A stretch of DNA of 64,000 nucleotides from Flavobacterium sharifuzzamanii (GCF_003254585.1 NZ_QJGZ01000042.1:496001-560000), one strand, 5' to 3'; shown: positions 1 through 9,625, counted from the stretch's first letter. Notes: a model not told the origin generated them from the sequence alone. Program-made: numbers and translations.

Positions 1-12
1 TCAGGATGACAA
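1..12. repeat. Truncated end of a dispersed hairpin repeat
   Basis: The first 12 bases (TCAGGATGACAA) are identical to the right end of the hairpin element at 44879-44978. The window therefore probably opens at the edge of another copy. The match is short, so this is tentative. Confidence 0.35.
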
Positions 13-17
13 TAATT

Positions 18-1070
18 CTAAACTAAGTTAGTGTTTTTAAAATTACGAGTAATAAACTCAAAAGCGGCATGCATAACATGTCCCATTGATTTTGCGTTTT
101 TGAATTTCATATCGTTTGTATAACGATACAACTCCATTTTTAATTGCATAAGATGTTCGTGAGTCGAAATGGTATCGTGGCACATAATATTCAGCAATTT
201 TTTGATTCTGGTTTCGGCAGAATGAATACGTTTGGCCAAAATCGCTCTTTCTTCGTCTTTATATTGAATGATCGAACGCTCTTCTAATTTCTCTTTAATC
301 AATTGAATCATTGGAAAGTTTTCCTTGAAAAACTGCGGACGATACACTTTAAAATTTCCTTCGTAACATTGCTGGTCAAAATCGATCGGACGAATTTTAT
401 ATACTACTTGATCAAAATCGTGAATCGGGACAATCACATAATTATAAGCACGCATATCTCCCAAAAGACGAATCATGCAACGTTCGTTAAATTTGACAAA
501 CTCTTTCGCAATCTGAGCTTTTTCCATTTCGCTGCATTTATCAAGGAGCGTATCCATAAAAACATCACCCGGAATTCCGATAATATGTTCTTCGATCAAA
601 GTGTCTTTATAAACCAAAAAGTTGATTTTATCTGGCGAAAGAATATCTTCGAGTTCTAATCCGTAAATACGGGAAGCATCTGCTTTTTTGATATAAAAAT
701 GGACATAGTTATCGTTGAGAATATTTCGGACTTTAATTCTAAAAGGTTTCGAATTTCCGAAAGTACAATAGTCAATGGCATCAACATTCAAATATTGAAT
801 AATTTCACTATTACCATCAGAATGCAGAAGCGAATATATTTTCTTTAGATTTAGATCAATTTCATTACGCTCAAATTCGCCGTAATATACCCGAATCCAA
901 AGCGTGTCTGTATCATTCTTATCATAAACATTTATAGAACCCGAAAAACGAAGCAAGTCATCATAAAACACAGAAACTTTAGAAATACGCTCGTATCGTT
1001 CTAAATAACTTAAAAGTGGCTGTGTTAAAGGGTAAGACGGTTTTTTTAAAACCATTAAAGGCTCGCTCAT
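18..1070 (-). CDS. Conserved hypothetical protein with kinase-like motifs
   Basis: This 350-residue cytoplasmic protein has no signal peptide or membrane segment, and I do not recognise a named family. Residues 203-214 read LGDMRAYNYVIV, in which Asp205 and Asn210 have the D-x4-N spacing of a protein-kinase catalytic loop. Residues 229-233 read IDFDQ, resembling the metal-binding DFG/DFD segment. FYIKK (about 125-129) could supply the ATP-binding lysine. The C-terminal third is helical, basic and rich in Lys and Glu. These motifs suggest a HipA- or aminoglycoside-phosphotransferase-like kinase fold, but this is inference from short motifs only. The gene is divergent from the ABC transporter genes across a 106-bp gap. 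The ATG is followed by a plausible N terminus (MSEPLMVLKK). Confidence 0.8.
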   Translation of the reverse strand: MSEPLMVLKKPSYPLTQPLLSYLERYERISKVSVFYDDLLRFSGSINVYDKNDTDTLWIRVYYGEFERNEIDLNLKKIYSLLHSDGNSEIIQYLNVDAIDYCTFGNSKPFRIKVRNILNDNYVHFYIKKADASRIYGLELEDILSPDKINFLVYKDTLIEEHIIGIPGDVFMDTLLDKCSEMEKAQIAKEFVKFNERCMIRLLGDMRAYNYVIVPIHDFDQVVYKIRPIDFDQQCYEGNFKVYRPQFFKENFPMIQLIKEKLEERSIIQYKDEERAILAKRIHSAETRIKKLLNIMCHDTISTHEHLMQLKMELYRYTNDMKFKNAKSMGHVMHAAFEFITRNFKNTNLV

Positions 1071-1176
1071 TTTGAATATCTTTATTACAAATTTACGTCA
1101 ATACGATTTAAAGTTAGAATTTAAAGTAACAAAAATCAACTTGGCTCGTCATACTAAAAACTAAAACCAGAAAAAT

Positions 1177-2088
1177 TTGGAAACCATATTAACCATTGAG
1201 AATTTAAGCAAAAGATATGGCCGTATTCAGGCTCTGAAAAATGTATCTTTTCAAATACAAAAAGGTCGCGTTTATGGCATTCTAGGGCCAAACGGCAGCG
1301 GAAAATCGACTACATTAGGAATTGTATTGAGTGTTGTCAATAAATCGTCTGGCAGTTATCGCTGGTTTGATGGCAATGTCGAAACTCATGATGCCCTTAA
1401 AAAAGTGGGAGCCATTATAGAAAGACCCAATTTCTATCCGTACATGACGGCCGAGCAAAACTTAAAATTGGTTTGCAAAATTAAAAACATCAACTATTCT
1501 AAAGTCAATGAAAAATTAGAATTAGTAGGTTTAAGCGAAAGAAAAGACAGTAAGTTTAGCACTTTTTCATTGGGTATGAAACAGCGTCTGGCAATCGCAT
1601 CGGCACTTTTAAACGATCCCGAAATTTTAATTTTAGATGAACCAACCAACGGATTAGATCCTCAGGGAATTCATCAAATTCGTGATATTATCAAAAAAAT
1701 TGCTTCGCAAGGAACGACTATTCTGCTTGCTTCTCATTTATTGGATGAAGTAGAAAAAGTATGTTCACAAGTAATTGTTTTAAGAAAAGGTGAAGTTTTA
1801 TATTCTGGTCCTGTTGATGGAATGTCTTCTAACGAAGGTTTCTTTGAGCTACAAGCCGATAATAATTTAGTTTTAAAAAGTGTTTTAGCCGAACATCCAG
1901 CTGTTGATAGAATTGCTGAAGAACATGATAAGGTTTTAGTTTACTTAAATTCTAACTTATCTGCTTCAGAATTAAATCAGTTTTTGTTTTCTAAAAACAT
2001 TGTTTTAAGTCATTTAGTAAAACGTAAAAACAGTCTGGAAGCACAATTTTTAGAATTAACCAAAAACGCTATCGCACAAAAAAACTAA
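1177..2088 (+). CDS. ABC transporter ATP-binding protein (ABC-2 type)
   Basis: This 303-residue nucleotide-binding subunit should power export together with the membrane protein encoded 3 bases downstream. It shows a Walker A (GPNGSGKST, near residue 37), a signature region (FSLGMKQRL, about residue 129), a Walker B (ILILDEPTNGLDP) and the switch histidine in LLASHLLDE. The last 90 residues form the extra C-terminal region common in ABC-2/CcmA-like ATPases. The start is a TTG: no in-frame ATG lies near it, and METILTIENLSKRYG matches the usual family N terminus. The substrate cannot be read from sequence; bacitracin- or lantibiotic-type drug export and gliding-type transporters are possible relatives. 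Confidence 0.9.
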   Translation: METILTIENLSKRYGRIQALKNVSFQIQKGRVYGILGPNGSGKSTTLGIVLSVVNKSSGSYRWFDGNVETHDALKKVGAIIERPNFYPYMTAEQNLKLVCKIKNINYSKVNEKLELVGLSERKDSKFSTFSLGMKQRLAIASALLNDPEILILDEPTNGLDPQGIHQIRDIIKKIASQGTTILLASHLLDEVEKVCSQVIVLRKGEVLYSGPVDGMSSNEGFFELQADNNLVLKSVLAEHPAVDRIAEEHDKVLVYLNSNLSASELNQFLFSKNIVLSHLVKRKNSLEAQFLELTKNAIAQKN

Positions 2089-2091
2089 ACC

Positions 2092-2928
2092 ATGAAAAGA
2101 CTTCTCTCTATAGAATTGCAAAAAATCTGGATGAACAAAGCCAGTAAAATATTAACTCTAACTTATTTTATATTACTTTCTTTTATAGCCTTAATCGCAG
2201 CAATAAAATTTGATATAGGTCCTTTCAAATTTCATTTGGCAGAAATGGGAATTTTTAATTTTCCTTTTATCTGGCATTTCAACACTTACGTTGCCGCTTG
2301 GATGAAATTCTTTTTAGCCATTGTAATTGTTTCGATGATGGCTAATGAATATAGCTACGGAACTTTAAAGCAAAATTTAATTGATGGCCTTAGCAAAAAA
2401 GAATTTATTCTATCTAAATTTTTAACCGTAGTTTTATTTGCTTTTGCATCTACTGTTTTTGTTTTTGCAATGAGTTTAATTTTAGGGCTATGCTTTTCTT
2501 CTTACACAGAATTTGGCATTATCTTTAGCGATTTAGATTATCTTTTGGCCTTTTTTGTAAAATTGACAGGATTCTTTTCTTTCTGTTTATTTTTAGGAAT
2601 CTTAGTAAAACGTTCTGCTTTTGCTTTAGGTTTTCTTTTAGTTTGGAATATTCTTGAAGGTATTATTAAAGGTATTTTAGCATTTAAAGTTTTTCCTGAC
2701 AGCAACACTAATCAGAAAATCATGCAGTTTTTCCCATTAGAATCAATGTCAAATTTAATTGTCAATCCAGGCCCAAGATTATCTGTAGTTAAAAATATTG
2801 GCACGCAAATGGGAATAGAAACTGAAACTGATTTTAGCGTTGATTATTTAGCCGTATTTATTGTTTTAATCTGGACTTTTCTATTTATATATTTTTCTTA
2901 CAAATTATTAAAAAATAGAGATTTATAG
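2092..2928 (+). CDS. ABC-2 type transporter permease
   Basis: This 278-residue integral membrane protein has about six hydrophobic segments. The first is near residues 18-40 and the last near 250-270. It has the ABC-2 pattern in which a segment with the motif YSYGTLKQNLIDGLS follows the second membrane helix. It starts 3 bases after the ATPase stop codon, so the two are co-translated and form one exporter. The ATPase/permease pairing and topology are clear, while the substrate is unknown. Confidence 0.87.
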   Translation: MKRLLSIELQKIWMNKASKILTLTYFILLSFIALIAAIKFDIGPFKFHLAEMGIFNFPFIWHFNTYVAAWMKFFLAIVIVSMMANEYSYGTLKQNLIDGLSKKEFILSKFLTVVLFAFASTVFVFAMSLILGLCFSSYTEFGIIFSDLDYLLAFFVKLTGFFSFCLFLGILVKRSAFALGFLLVWNILEGIIKGILAFKVFPDSNTNQKIMQFFPLESMSNLIVNPGPRLSVVKNIGTQMGIETETDFSVDYLAVFIVLIWTFLFIYFSYKLLKNRDL

Positions 2929-2936
2929 TATATTTG
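2929..2936 (+). promoter_or_regulatory. Candidate -7 promoter box, almost leaderless
   Basis: TATATTTG fits the Bacteroidota -7 consensus TAnnTTTG. It ends only 5 bases before the ATG of the surface protein gene at 2942, so transcription would begin at or next to the start codon. No clear -33 TTG was confirmed. Confidence 0.35.
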
Positions 2937-2941
2937 TTACT

Positions 2942-5296
2942 ATGAGTCCTTCTAGAGTTTTATTTTTCATTTTCATTTTGTGCTGCTTTTGTAATCAAAT
3001 CAGCGCACAGAATATTTCTGTCAACTCCACAATAGCGCCTGGAGATTTAATTCAGAATGTTTTAATAAATAGCTCTTGTATCGAAACTAATAGTGTAAAT
3101 GCAACAGGAAACCCAACTCCAAATGCACAGAGCTATGGTTCTTTTACAGCGGGTGCAAACTTTCCGTTTTCAAGTGGAATAGTGTTAAGCACTTCACCAA
3201 GTAAAAATGCGGAGGGCCCTTTTGTTCAGCAAAACTCTAAAGGCGTTCAAGTGCAAGGTTGGAATGGTGACCCTGACCTTAATCAAGCTTTGGGAATTAA
3301 CAACAGTACACAAGCTACAGTTTTGGAATTTGATTTCGTAGCTCTAACTAATTCAATAAGCTTCAATTATATTTTTGCTTCAAATGAGTATCAAAATAAT
3401 TTCCCTTGTATTTATTCAGATGGATTTGCTTTCTTGATTAAAGAAACGGGAAGCAGTGAAAGCTACAAAAATCTTGCAGTTTTGCCCAATTCTACGACAG
3501 CTGTTTCAGCCACGACTGTTCATCCAAAAATTAATACAGTAAATGGCAGTGGCGGAGAACCCGTAGTTGGCTGCGAGGCTGTTAATGAAAACTATTTTAA
3601 CGGATATAATACAGCCTCAAGCCCTATTAACTACGCTGGTCAAACTGTAGTAATGAATGCTTCTACAGATGTTATTCCTAACAAACAATATCATTTAAAA
3701 CTAGTTGTTGCTGATGATGTTACTAGACAATATAACTCGGCAGTTTTTATTGAAGCAGGTAGTTTTGTAACGAAAATAAATTTTGGTGAAGATAGGACTG
3801 TAGCAAATAATAATCCTGTTTGTTTTGGCGAAAATTATGTTTTAGACACCAAACTAGATCCAACAAAATACAGCTTTAAATGGTTTACTAAAGACTCTTC
3901 AAACAATTATGTACAAATTTCAGGAGCAACATCTTCCTCGTATGCTGTTCTTGCCACGGGAACATATAAAGTAGAAGCCACTTTAGGAAGTACAACATGC
4001 GTATCAATTGGAGAAATCACAGTCGAATTTTCACCAGAAATTCCATCAACAGATACTTCTTTATTGCAATGTGATGATGATACAGATGGCATTACCATTT
4101 TTGATTTGACTAAAGTTGCTAATATTGTGAAAAACAATAATCCGCAGATCACCAACCAAGGATATTACGAAACTTTGGCAGATGCACAAGCAAAAACAAA
4201 TCCAATTTCAAATCCTCAACGTTATACTAACAAAGCGCCAAATCAAATCGTTTTTGCTAGAATTGAAAATACTTTTGGTTGCAGTAAGATAGCTCAAATC
4301 ACACTGAACATTTCTAATAGTGTCATTCCAAATCAATCTCCAATAGAAACTTGTGATGGAGATGCAACGCAAGACGGTTTATATCAATTTGACTTAGCTA
4401 CAGAAGCAACTCCTCAAATTTTATTGGGACAACCTTCTGGATTGGTAGTCACTTACTTTTTGACAGCTTCTGATGCAGTTACAGAGACAAATCAGCTGCC
4501 AAATATTTTCAAAAATACAACACCAAATAGTCAAACTATTTATGCTCGTGCAGTAAATGGTTCCGATTGTTATGATATCACTCCTATAGAATTGATTGTG
4601 CATACTTTTGACCCTCCTAATTTTGAAGATAAAACAGAATATCTTTGCAAAGGAAGCGAAATAACATTATCTGTAGCAGCTGGTTTTAACAGTTATACTT
4701 GGTCTAATAACTTAGGCACAACAAATTCAATCCAAGTTAGCACCCCAGGTGATTACTCGGTAACCGTAACAGATGCAAATGGGTGCCCAAAAACTAAAAA
4801 TTTCAAAGTAATTCTATCTGAACCAGCAACAATTACAGGAGCAGATGTAAAAGATTTTTCTGGAGTAGACAATTCCGTAAAAATTCTGTATACCGGAGTT
4901 GGAAATTATGAGTTTTCTCTTGACGGCACCGTTTTTCAAGATGACCCTACTTTTACGCAAATAAGCCCAGGAATCTACAATGCAATTGCTATAGACAAAA
5001 ACGGTTGTGGCCCGTCTAATGTATTCCAAATATATGTTTTAGACTATCCTCGTTTCTTTACTCCAAATGGAGATGGCTATAATGATTTATGGGTAATTAA
5101 AAACATTGATCAGATGCCAGATTACACCATCTCTATTTTTGATCGCTACGGAAAATTATTAAAGCAAATGAATCAGAATGGATCAGGTTGGAATGGAATT
5201 TTTAACGGAAGAGAAATGCCTTCAGATGATTATTGGTTTACTCTTCTTTTTGTTAATGGAAAAAATGTGAAAGGGCATTTTTCATTAAAAAGATAA
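2942..5296 (+). CDS. Secreted choice-of-anchor L protein with T9SS type B sorting domain
   Basis: This 784-residue exported protein has a Sec signal peptide (about residues 1-23, ending ISAQ). Residues 40-280 resemble the choice-of-anchor L domain, with FDFVALTNSISFNYIFASNEY and a bona fide calcium/acidic loop region. The middle part contains Ig/PKD-like beta modules with paired cysteines. The C-terminal 85 residues are a type IX secretion type B sorting domain, with FFTPNGDGYNDLW, FDRYGKLL, a WNG motif and a final GHFSLKR. The expected fate is export by T9SS and attachment to or release from the cell surface, perhaps as an adhesin. It follows the ABC permease by 13 bases but carries its own -7 box. 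No SprF-like partner lies next to it. Confidence 0.88.
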   Translation: MSPSRVLFFIFILCCFCNQISAQNISVNSTIAPGDLIQNVLINSSCIETNSVNATGNPTPNAQSYGSFTAGANFPFSSGIVLSTSPSKNAEGPFVQQNSKGVQVQGWNGDPDLNQALGINNSTQATVLEFDFVALTNSISFNYIFASNEYQNNFPCIYSDGFAFLIKETGSSESYKNLAVLPNSTTAVSATTVHPKINTVNGSGGEPVVGCEAVNENYFNGYNTASSPINYAGQTVVMNASTDVIPNKQYHLKLVVADDVTRQYNSAVFIEAGSFVTKINFGEDRTVANNNPVCFGENYVLDTKLDPTKYSFKWFTKDSSNNYVQISGATSSSYAVLATGTYKVEATLGSTTCVSIGEITVEFSPEIPSTDTSLLQCDDDTDGITIFDLTKVANIVKNNNPQITNQGYYETLADAQAKTNPISNPQRYTNKAPNQIVFARIENTFGCSKIAQITLNISNSVIPNQSPIETCDGDATQDGLYQFDLATEATPQILLGQPSGLVVTYFLTASDAVTETNQLPNIFKNTTPNSQTIYARAVNGSDCYDITPIELIVHTFDPPNFEDKTEYLCKGSEITLSVAAGFNSYTWSNNLGTTNSIQVSTPGDYSVTVTDANGCPKTKNFKVILSEPATITGADVKDFSGVDNSVKILYTGVGNYEFSLDGTVFQDDPTFTQISPGIYNAIAIDKNGCGPSNVFQIYVLDYPRFFTPNGDGYNDLWVIKNIDQMPDYTISIFDRYGKLLKQMNQNGSGWNGIFNGREMPSDDYWFTLLFVNGKNVKGHFSLKR

Positions 5297-5355
5297 TATT
5301 TTAAATTCCAAATACCGAAATTCCAATACTTGTCAAGAGTTCCAAATTTTAAATT
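5294..5355. repeat. Dispersed intergenic repeat, AATTCCAAAT type
   Basis: The first 21 bases here (TAATATTTTAAATTCCAAATA) recur exactly at 9545. Both copies sit directly after a gene and are followed by degenerate AATTCCAA units that lead into a terminator-like inverted repeat. Confidence 0.5.
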
Positions 5356-5386
5356 CCTTCCAATAAAAAAATAATACACAAAAAAG

Positions 5387-5424
5387 AATCCCAAACTCCA
5401 TGAAATTGGAATTTGGGATTTTTT
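5387..5424. terminator. Bidirectional terminator between convergent genes
   Basis: The arms AATCCCAAACTCCA and TGGAATTTGGGATT pair with one mismatch around a 6-base loop. A T run follows on the plus strand, and a C-T6 tract follows on the minus strand. It serves the surface protein gene and typA, which converge here. Confidence 0.6.
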
Positions 5425-5443
5425 ATATTGAAAGTTAAACTAA

Positions 5444-7240
5444 TTAGATTTTGTATCTTTTTCTATCAGTTTCACTTAAGTAAATCTTTCTTAAACGTAA
5501 AGATTTTGGAGTAACTTCAACATACTCATCTTTTTGGATATACTCTAAAGCTTCCTCTAATGAGAATTTGATAGCCGGAATAATTCTAGCTTTATCATCA
5601 GCTCCAGAAGAACGTACGTTAGAAAGTTTTTTCGTTTTAGTAACGTTAACAGTCATATCGTCGCTACGAGTGTTTTCTCCAATTACCTGACCTTCATAGA
5701 TATCCTCGTTTGGATCAACGAAGAATTTACCACGATCTTGTAATTTATCGATAGAGTAAGGAATAGCTTTTCCGTTTTCCATTGAGATTAATGAACCATT
5801 GTTACGTCCAGGAATTTCTCCTTTGTATGGTTCGTACCCGATGAAACGGTGTGCCATAATAGCTTCACCAGCAGTAGCAGTAAGCAATTGATTTCTTAAA
5901 CCGATAATTCCACGAGATGGAATGTTAAATTTAATAATCATACGCTCTCCTTTACCTTCCATAGAAAGCATTTCTCCTTTACGAATTGTTACGAATTCAA
6001 CTGCTCTACCTGAAAGGTTTTCTGGCAAGTCAATCGTTAATTCCTCAATTGGCTCACATTTAACACCATCAACTTCTTTGATGATAACTTGCGGCTGACC
6101 AATTTGAAGCTCGTACCCTTCTCTTCTCATTGTTTCGATAAGAACAGATAAGTGAAGTACACCACGACCAAAAACCATAAATTTATCAGCAGAATCAGTT
6201 TCTCCAACTTTCATCGCTAAGTTTTTCTCAAGCTCTTTTGTCAATCTTTCGCGGATATGACGAGAAGTAACAAATTTACCTTCTTTACCAAAGAAAGGAG
6301 AATCGTTAATTGTAAACAACATACTCATTGTTGGCTCATCGATAGCAATAGTTTGTAAAGCTTCTGGGTTTTCAAAATCAGCAATAGTATCACCAATTTC
6401 GAAACCTTCAATACCTACAACCGCACAAATATCTCCAGCAACTACTTCTTCTACTTTTCTACGGCCTAAACCTTCAAAAGTGTGTAATTCTTTAATTCTA
6501 GATTTGATGATTTTACCATCTCTTTTTACCAAAGAAATTGGCATTCCTTCTTTTAAAGTTCCTCTTTCAAGACGTCCGATAGCGATACGACCTGTAAATG
6601 AAGAGAAGTCTAAAGATGTAATCAACATTTGAGGAGTTCCTTCAGAAACTTTAGGAGCTGGAACATTAGCAATAACCATGTCTAATAATGGCTCAATGTT
6701 TTCTGTTTGATTTTTCCAATCATCAGACATCCAGTTGTTTTTAGCAGAACCGTAAACAGCTGGGAAATCTAACTGCTCTTCAGTAGCTCCTAATTCAAAC
6801 ATTAGGTCAAAAACTTTTTCGTGAACTTCTTCTGGAGTACAGTTTTCTTTATCTACTTTGTTGATAACCACACAAGGCTTCAATCCTAAATCGATCGCTT
6901 TTTGCAAAACGAAACGAGTTTGAGGCATTGGTCCTTCAAAAGCATCAACTAGCAAACATACACCATCGGCCATGTTCAATACACGTTCTACTTCACCTCC
7001 AAAATCGGCGTGGCCAGGAGTGTCGATAATATTGATTTTTGTTCCTTTATATTGAACAGATACGTTTTTAGAAGTAATTGTAATACCTCTCTCGCGCTCT
7101 AAATCATTATTATCTAAGATTAAATCACCTGTGTTTTCGTTCTCACGAAATAACTGACAGTGATACATAATTTTATCAACCAAAGTTGTTTTACCGTGAT
7201 CGACGTGGGCAATAATTGCAATGTTTCTAATAGATTCCAT
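5444..7240 (-). CDS. typA: Ribosome-associated GTPase TypA/BipA
   Basis: This 598-residue translational GTPase of the EF-G superfamily acts on the ribosome in stress adaptation and 50S assembly. The G motifs are plain: G1 AHVDHGKTT (residues 10-18), G3 DTPGHADFG, G4 NKVD, and the G5 region GSAKN. They are followed by the beta-barrel domain 2, the EF-G-like domains III and V (PSRGIIGLRNQLLT), and the TypA-specific C-terminal domain. Its length is normal for TypA. It is transcribed alone and ends at the shared terminator at 5387-5424. The start MESIRNIAIIAHVDHGKTT is standard for the family. Confidence 0.97.
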   Translation of the reverse strand: MESIRNIAIIAHVDHGKTTLVDKIMYHCQLFRENENTGDLILDNNDLERERGITITSKNVSVQYKGTKINIIDTPGHADFGGEVERVLNMADGVCLLVDAFEGPMPQTRFVLQKAIDLGLKPCVVINKVDKENCTPEEVHEKVFDLMFELGATEEQLDFPAVYGSAKNNWMSDDWKNQTENIEPLLDMVIANVPAPKVSEGTPQMLITSLDFSSFTGRIAIGRLERGTLKEGMPISLVKRDGKIIKSRIKELHTFEGLGRRKVEEVVAGDICAVVGIEGFEIGDTIADFENPEALQTIAIDEPTMSMLFTINDSPFFGKEGKFVTSRHIRERLTKELEKNLAMKVGETDSADKFMVFGRGVLHLSVLIETMRREGYELQIGQPQVIIKEVDGVKCEPIEELTIDLPENLSGRAVEFVTIRKGEMLSMEGKGERMIIKFNIPSRGIIGLRNQLLTATAGEAIMAHRFIGYEPYKGEIPGRNNGSLISMENGKAIPYSIDKLQDRGKFFVDPNEDIYEGQVIGENTRSDDMTVNVTKTKKLSNVRSSGADDKARIIPAIKFSLEEALEYIQKDEYVEVTPKSLRLRKIYLSETDRKRYKI

Positions 7241-7395
7241 CTGTGATTTTTAATGGGCGCAAAGGTACACTTTATTTTTTAAAAAAAAATGTTTCTGCCA
7301 TAGTTTGCGTATATACAATCAATTAGTTAATACAAATCATAAAAATATCGTTTTCAAAATGACATTAAGATACGTTCTGTTATAGTTAAATTAAC

Positions 7396-7403
7396 TATAT
7401 TTG
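7396..7403 (+). promoter_or_regulatory. Candidate -7 promoter box, almost leaderless
   Basis: TATATTTG matches TAnnTTTG and lies 5 bases before the ATG at 7409, the same geometry as at 2929-2942. It favours the ATG at 7409 over the GTG at 7406. Confidence 0.35.
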
Positions 7404-7408
7404 AGGTG

Positions 7409-9118
7409 ATGAAAAGTAAAACTCTCCAAATTACTCTTATTTATACCATCATCTCGATAATTATGGCGGTCTTATGTCATAAATTACTCATAAACTACTT
7501 TTCTTCTTCAGAATACTTATACCTCTCTTTAATAAAAGACGTAATATTTATTCTAATTACAGTATTGGTTTTCAGTCTTATTCTTTCAAAAAACGAAAGA
7601 CGAAACATAACCATTTTTGAAAAATTAAACAAAACCAACGAAGAAATAAAAGAATCTAATGAGAAATATGACATTGTAGCGAAAGCGACAAGCGATACGA
7701 TTTGGGACTGGAAAATTCAAGAGGACAGTATTAATTGGAACAAAGGAATTGAAGGTGTTTTTGGTTATGACCCAAAAGAAGTGGGCAAAACTTCTAAATG
7801 GTGGTTTGACAAAATTCACCCTGAAGACAGCATCCGAATGTCAATAAAGCTATATTCTTTTATAGAACAAAAAACAGAAAAATGGCAGGATCAATACCGT
7901 TTTAGATGTGCAGACGGATCATACAAATATGTTTTGGATCGAGGTTTTTTATTGAAAGATGAAAATGGTAGAGCCATCAGAATGATTGGAGCTATTCAAG
8001 ATATTACGAAGCAAAAAGAAGAAGAGCAGCGATTAAAACTTTTAGAAACTGTAATTACGCAATCTAAAGATTCTATTTTAATTACCGAGGCTAATTCTTC
8101 CGAAAGAAAAATACCGAAAATAGTTTACGTGAATCCTGCATTTTCTCAAATGTCAGGTTATCAGTCGAATGAAATTATTGGAAAATCGCCAAACATTTTT
8201 AAAGGCCCTAACTCGGATTCTGACGAATTAAAGAAACTTTTAAGAGCGATAAAAAACGAGGAAGAATGCCTAATTGAAACTATCACTTACACCAAAAGCA
8301 AAGAAGAATACTGGGTACGTTTTTCTATGATTCCTATCTTTAATAATGAAGGTATAATTTCTCACTGGATCTCAATACAGAGGGACATTACAGATGAGAA
8401 AAAACTTGAAACAGAAAAAGAGCATCTTATTCGAGAATTAACCCAAAATAATAAAGATTTAAAACAATTTTCTTATATCACATCACACAATCTTAGAGCT
8501 CCTCTTTCTAATTTGATTGGACTTTTAAATTTAATAGAAGACATACCTATAGAAAATGAAGAGCTTGAAGAAATATTAGCCGGTTTTACAAAATCAACAC
8601 ATTTGCTAAATGAAACCATCAATGACTTAGTAAAAGTTATTATCATCAAAGATAACCCTTCTATGCAGAAAGAAGAAGTATCTTTAAAAGAAGTTTTTGA
8701 AAACGTATTTAGTCAATTATCTTTTCAAATCGAGTTACACAAACCAATAATTAAGCTTAAATTTGATAAAGTGCCTGAACTTATTACAAATAAGGCTTAT
8801 ATTGAAAGCATCTTATTAAATCTGTTAACCAACTCTATAAAATACAAATCAGAAAACAGGAAACTAAAAATATCTATAATAGCAGAACAAATTGAACAAA
8901 GAACAATCTTAACCTTTAAAGATAACGGAATCGGAATTGACCTTGAACGAAATCGCGACAAAGTATTTGGCCTTTATCAAAGATTTCATAATTACCCTGA
9001 CAGCAAAGGCTTAGGATTATATCTTGTAAAATCGCAGGTAGAAACAATGGGAGGCACAATCTCTATTGATAGTGAAGTTAATAAAGGAACTACATTTACG
9101 ATAACATTTAAAAATTAA
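7409..9118 (+). CDS. PAS-domain sensor histidine kinase
   Basis: This 569-residue membrane-bound sensor kinase has two hydrophobic helices near residues 8-30 and 37-60. A short coiled linker follows, then a PAS/PAC fold (about 85-205, with IEGVFGYDPKEVG) and a second PAS/PAC (about 215-330, with VNPAFSQMSGYQ). The kinase core comprises a HisKA segment TSHNLRAPLSN with the phosphorylated His near 360, an N box NLLTNSIKYK, a G1 box DNGIGID and a G2 box GLGLYLV. A GTG lies one codon upstream, but I prefer the ATG. The gene sits 5 bases before a single-domain response regulator, which is its likely partner. The signal sensed cannot be told. Confidence 0.93.
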   Translation: MKSKTLQITLIYTIISIIMAVLCHKLLINYFSSSEYLYLSLIKDVIFILITVLVFSLILSKNERRNITIFEKLNKTNEEIKESNEKYDIVAKATSDTIWDWKIQEDSINWNKGIEGVFGYDPKEVGKTSKWWFDKIHPEDSIRMSIKLYSFIEQKTEKWQDQYRFRCADGSYKYVLDRGFLLKDENGRAIRMIGAIQDITKQKEEEQRLKLLETVITQSKDSILITEANSSERKIPKIVYVNPAFSQMSGYQSNEIIGKSPNIFKGPNSDSDELKKLLRAIKNEEECLIETITYTKSKEEYWVRFSMIPIFNNEGIISHWISIQRDITDEKKLETEKEHLIRELTQNNKDLKQFSYITSHNLRAPLSNLIGLLNLIEDIPIENEELEEILAGFTKSTHLLNETINDLVKVIIIKDNPSMQKEEVSLKEVFENVFSQLSFQIELHKPIIKLKFDKVPELITNKAYIESILLNLLTNSIKYKSENRKLKISIIAEQIEQRTILTFKDNGIGIDLERNRDKVFGLYQRFHNYPDSKGLGLYLVKSQVETMGGTISIDSEVNKGTTFTITFKN

Positions 9119-9123
9119 TTATT

Positions 9124-9531
9124 ATGCTTGAGCAGATTTTATGCATTGATGATGACCCAATAACATTAATGCTATGCAAAAAGGTAATTTCAAAATCTTC
9201 ATTTTCACATGAAGTTGTTACAGCTCAAAACGGTGAAGAAGCCCTTCATCATTTCAATGTCTTAAAATACACAAAGGACAAAACAAAAAAAAGGCCCGAA
9301 TTAATTTTTTTAGATTTAAATATGCCAATTATGGGAGGATGGGAATTTCTAGATCATTTCACCTCTTCAGATTACAAAGAGTTTAATACTGTTCCAGTAA
9401 TCGTATTATCTTCTACTATTGATCCCGAAGATCTTGCCAAAGCAAAAAAATATCCAATTATAATAGATTTCCTTTCCAAACCAATTACACAGCCAATGCT
9501 AGAATACCTTAAAAAGAAAATTGATTTATAA
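9124..9531 (+). CDS. Single-domain (CheY-like) response regulator
   Basis: This 135-residue receiver domain has no output domain. The acidic pocket is DDD at residues 9-11, the phospho-acceptor is Asp64 in IFLDLNMP, the Thr/Ser switch lies in VIVLSST, and the conserved Lys lies in LSKPI. It is encoded 5 bases after the PAS kinase and is almost certainly its phosphorylation partner. Having only a receiver domain, it probably works by protein contact, as in gliding or chemotaxis-like control or a phosphorelay. Confidence 0.93.
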   Translation: MLEQILCIDDDPITLMLCKKVISKSSFSHEVVTAQNGEEALHHFNVLKYTKDKTKKRPELIFLDLNMPIMGGWEFLDHFTSSDYKEFNTVPVIVLSSTIDPEDLAKAKKYPIIIDFLSKPITQPMLEYLKKKIDL

Positions 9532-9544
9532 AATTTCAAAATCC

Positions 9545-9625
9545 TAATATTTTAAATTCCAAATAACGAACCCCACAATACACAAAATCAATCAAGGTTT
9601 AAATTTTTAAATCTCTCAAATAACA
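9545..9625. repeat. Second copy of the AATTCCAAAT-type repeat
   Basis: It opens with the same 21 bases as the copy at 5294 and continues with degenerate AAATTCCAA units. It lies between the response regulator gene and the terminator-like hairpin at 9626-9670. Confidence 0.5.

Noticed and set aside
303..659. A 118-residue plus-strand frame inside the first gene
   Set aside because: It is opposite to a long, conserved-looking coding frame and its codon and residue mix looks random (Lys/Asn/Ile-rich antisense).
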